A DNA stretch of 14,947 nt from positions 1 to 14,947 of the forward strand of contig NZ_QFQZ01000098.1 in the NCBI RefSeq assembly GCF_003243465.1, given 5' to 3'. Shown here piece after piece: positions 13,201-14,947 of the stretch (position 1 is the first letter of the stretch; every line of letters begins with the position of its first letter). Below the pieces are notes generated by a model, which was not told the DNA's origin, did not search any database, and worked only from the letters and a program-made list of their open reading frames with translations. Origin of the DNA: Caulobacter segnis. Lineage in GTDB: Bacteria; Pseudomonadota; Alphaproteobacteria; Caulobacterales; Caulobacteraceae. The position numbers and the translations under genes are program-made.

Positions 13201-14829
13201 TCAATTAGTCAATTTATTGTCGAGGTGATTTGGAAGGCTCCCAATTATAAGAACGCCGTCCACCTCATTCCAGCTATAGTATATACGGAACATTCTGCGC
13301 GGATCTGTTCCCCCACCAAATTTTATATGATCCTCACACCAAAATCTCACGGAATGATACATTACACTATATTCAGGATATCGCTTTATATCCCCCCTAT
13401 TACTGAAACATGGCTGATCACTACAGCCAAGATCGGCCAATTTAGATCTATATGTAGAAAATAGATTGCTATCCCCACTCACCCTCATGGGCACATAGAC
13501 ATCGTCCAGCAAAAATAGAACGGACGAAATGAGATCTAGATTCTCAAACTGACAGTTTTTATGAAACTCACGAATAGCCTTGGGCGCTATCCATACATTC
13601 GTTGACAGATTGGCCTTAGACCATTCGTCGAAATGATCAGCAGAAGACAAGATGTCTCTTTTGAGCTCAATGCCGCTACTTAAGGCCGCACGAAGGCTTT
13701 CATTCTGAGCACGGGCGCGACCGAGCTCCCATTTTAGCTCACTAACCTCTCGCTCAGCCCTGCGCTCAGTCTCATCAGCGTCTTCAAGCCATTGGTCAAA
13801 TTCACTTCGTAGGGCGCTAAGCTCCCTGGTCAGCCGTGCATTCTCTTCCTCAAAGAGTTTATTGAGCTCGACACTAGTGCCCGTTAGACGCATGCGCTCG
13901 ATAGCTTGCTCGGCGGCAACCTCCCGAACCGCATTGAATCGCGGATAGTCCTGCTGGCGACCATGGACGGCGGAACTCAGCACGCGCGCAACTAAAGCAT
14001 CACGCCGCGCCTCTAGCGTCGCCCCCTCTCGGGTGAGCCAAAGGGGATGATCAAAAGGATCAGAGATATCAGATTGGAATCTCGGCCAGTAAATTCGAGC
14101 CGCGCCACCAAACACCGATAGCGCTTTACCAAAACGCTTCGTGAGCTCCCAGCCCCCCTCTTCACTGATACTGAAAACATGACATGCGCCAGCCAGGCGA
14201 TTAGCCACAGCATCTGGAGGAGCGAACTGCGAGGATTTCCCAGCATCCGATATCACTACTACTGGAAGCTGTCTTTTGGGATCATCCAGCAACGCGATTA
14301 GCTCATCCACCTCGCTAGGCGTTTGAACTCGGAGCGACACCTCGGTGAGCTTAAGGGAGTCCGCATGTGCCGAGAGCTTTTTGACTATCCGCCTATTAAG
14401 CGCGGGCAACGTTGGCATGAAGGGCGGATCGGAACGTTTTGTTACGTTTATTAGACGAGAGCCGAAATGCACTCGTCCGTTCGCTTCACCGACTGTTATT
14501 TCGGTGACCCATGTGCGTCCGACGATCGCTTGGTCGGGTACATCAAGGCTGGCAGCCCAGATTCGTCCGCCTTGGAATTGCAGGTCCACAGCCTGCGCCG
14601 GCGCATCACCACCGCCCCCAACGTCAAACGGACCACCTAGGAGCGCCTCCTCGGGAATAACGGGATTGCGTTCGCGCATCCAAGTGACCGCCTCCTCAAT
14701 CGCCTTTTCGAAAGGCGTATCGCCCCGAATCTCGAAGGCGGCTTGAGAAACCGTTCGAACAATTGAATCTGATTGGTTCGCCACCGGACGCACCAAGGAC
14801 GAATTGGATACTTTATTGCCGTCCGCCAT
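13201..14829 (-). CDS. Low-GC multidomain protein of unknown function with coiled coil; defence-like candidate
   Basis: I cannot name this 542-residue protein. Visible parts: an N-terminal region (to about 130) with PFEKAIEEAVTWMRERNP; an alpha/beta region (about 150-265) with RQLPVVVISDAGKSS, LAGACHVFSISEEGGWELT and FGKALSVFGGAARIYWPRF; a charged coiled coil (about 320-383); and a compact C-terminal domain (about 407-542) with VWIAPKAIREFHK, DHIKFGGG, RIYYSWNEV and IIGSLPNHLDN. That ending resembles strand patterns of RelE-like toxin folds, an inference. No helicase, protease or methylase motif and no signal peptide or membrane helix is seen. Composition is foreign: 19 of 60 bases are G/C at 13321-13380 against 42 of 60 at 10141-10200. 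I chose the ATG at 14829, with GGGGG six bases upstream; ATG at 14868 would add 13 residues. Orphan, adjoining genes beyond the window unknown. Confidence 0.7.
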   Translation of the reverse strand: MADGNKVSNSSLVRPVANQSDSIVRTVSQAAFEIRGDTPFEKAIEEAVTWMRERNPVIPEEALLGGPFDVGGGGDAPAQAVDLQFQGGRIWAASLDVPDQAIVGRTWVTEITVGEANGRVHFGSRLINVTKRSDPPFMPTLPALNRRIVKKLSAHADSLKLTEVSLRVQTPSEVDELIALLDDPKRQLPVVVISDAGKSSQFAPPDAVANRLAGACHVFSISEEGGWELTKRFGKALSVFGGAARIYWPRFQSDISDPFDHPLWLTREGATLEARRDALVARVLSSAVHGRQQDYPRFNAVREVAAEQAIERMRLTGTSVELNKLFEEENARLTRELSALRSEFDQWLEDADETERRAEREVSELKWELGRARAQNESLRAALSSGIELKRDILSSADHFDEWSKANLSTNVWIAPKAIREFHKNCQFENLDLISSVLFLLDDVYVPMRVSGDSNLFSTYRSKLADLGCSDQPCFSNRGDIKRYPEYSVMYHSVRFWCEDHIKFGGGTDPRRMFRIYYSWNEVDGVLIIGSLPNHLDNKLTN

Positions 14830-14835
14830 GACTTT

Positions 14836-14840
14836 CCCCC
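14836..14840 (-). promoter_or_regulatory. Ribosome-binding site deciding the start of the low-GC gene
   Basis: The minus strand reads GGGGG then AAAGTC then ATG (14829). The alternative ATG at 14868 is preceded only by GAGCCGAAA. Confidence 0.5.
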
Positions 14841-14899
14841 AACAGGCCGAGACGAAGGTTGCGTTCATTTTCGGCTCGGCGCAACACTCGGGATGCGTT

Positions 14900-14924
14900 G
14901 GGTTATCCCTATGGGTTATCCCTA
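14900..14924. promoter_or_regulatory. Tandem 13-bp repeat upstream of the low-GC gene, possible operator or promoter
   Basis: GGGTTATCCCTA occurs at 14900-14911 and again at 14913-14924, an exact period of 13 bp. Each unit has a small dyad (GGG-TTAT-CCC). It lies 32-57 bp before the upstream ATG and 71-96 bp before the preferred ATG, a position fit for a regulator or promoter. The binding factor is unknown. Confidence 0.5.
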
Positions 14925-14947
14925 CAAGCCCCCATCCACACCTCCCG

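Overview
The window is GC-rich alphaproteobacterial chromosome, most probably Caulobacter or a close relative. This is an inference from the high GC with strong third-position G/C bias, the glnB-glnA pair, a lone parE, a TonB-dependent receptor, and dense GC-rich palindromic intergenic repeats.

Layout. 1-482 (minus): the 5' part of a thiolase-fold acetyl-CoA acetyltransferase-like gene, cut by the window edge. 732-2525 (plus): glnB (PII) and glnA (type I glutamine synthetase), a nitrogen-assimilation operon closed by a strong terminator. 2824-5004 (plus): a TonB-dependent outer-membrane receptor with its own terminator, which also serves the convergent small gene at 5066-5458 (minus), an exported ABM-fold protein. 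5660-8484 (plus): two overlapping amidohydrolase-family genes. The first is a lipoprotein with all the expected metal ligands; the second is an exported paralogue that has lost every one of them. 8683-10791 (plus): parE. 11563-12285 (minus): an EcsC-family protein. 12430-12771 (plus): a small three-helix membrane protein. 13201-14829 (minus): a gene of markedly lower GC encoding an unrecognised multidomain protein with a central coiled coil, apparently acquired by transfer.

From about 8.49 to 13.1 kb the intergenic spaces are packed with palindromic elements. Nine full copies and one half copy share one plan: stem-loop 1, a 1-2 base linker, stem-loop 2 usually with a GAA loop, then a G-rich tail. 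They mostly occur in inverted pairs. One copy supplies the stop codon of the EcsC gene, and a pair fills the whole divergent control region between the EcsC gene and the membrane-protein gene. A second, unrelated inverted-repeat family (12847-12959) and a third long palindrome (13047-13119) stand next to the low-GC gene.

The most interesting items are the low-GC gene with its upstream 13-bp tandem motif, the active/inactive amidohydrolase pair, and the two-hairpin repeat family with covarying stems. I see no tRNA, rRNA, CRISPR array or transposase gene. The stretch 10929-11466 holds no gene I can support.
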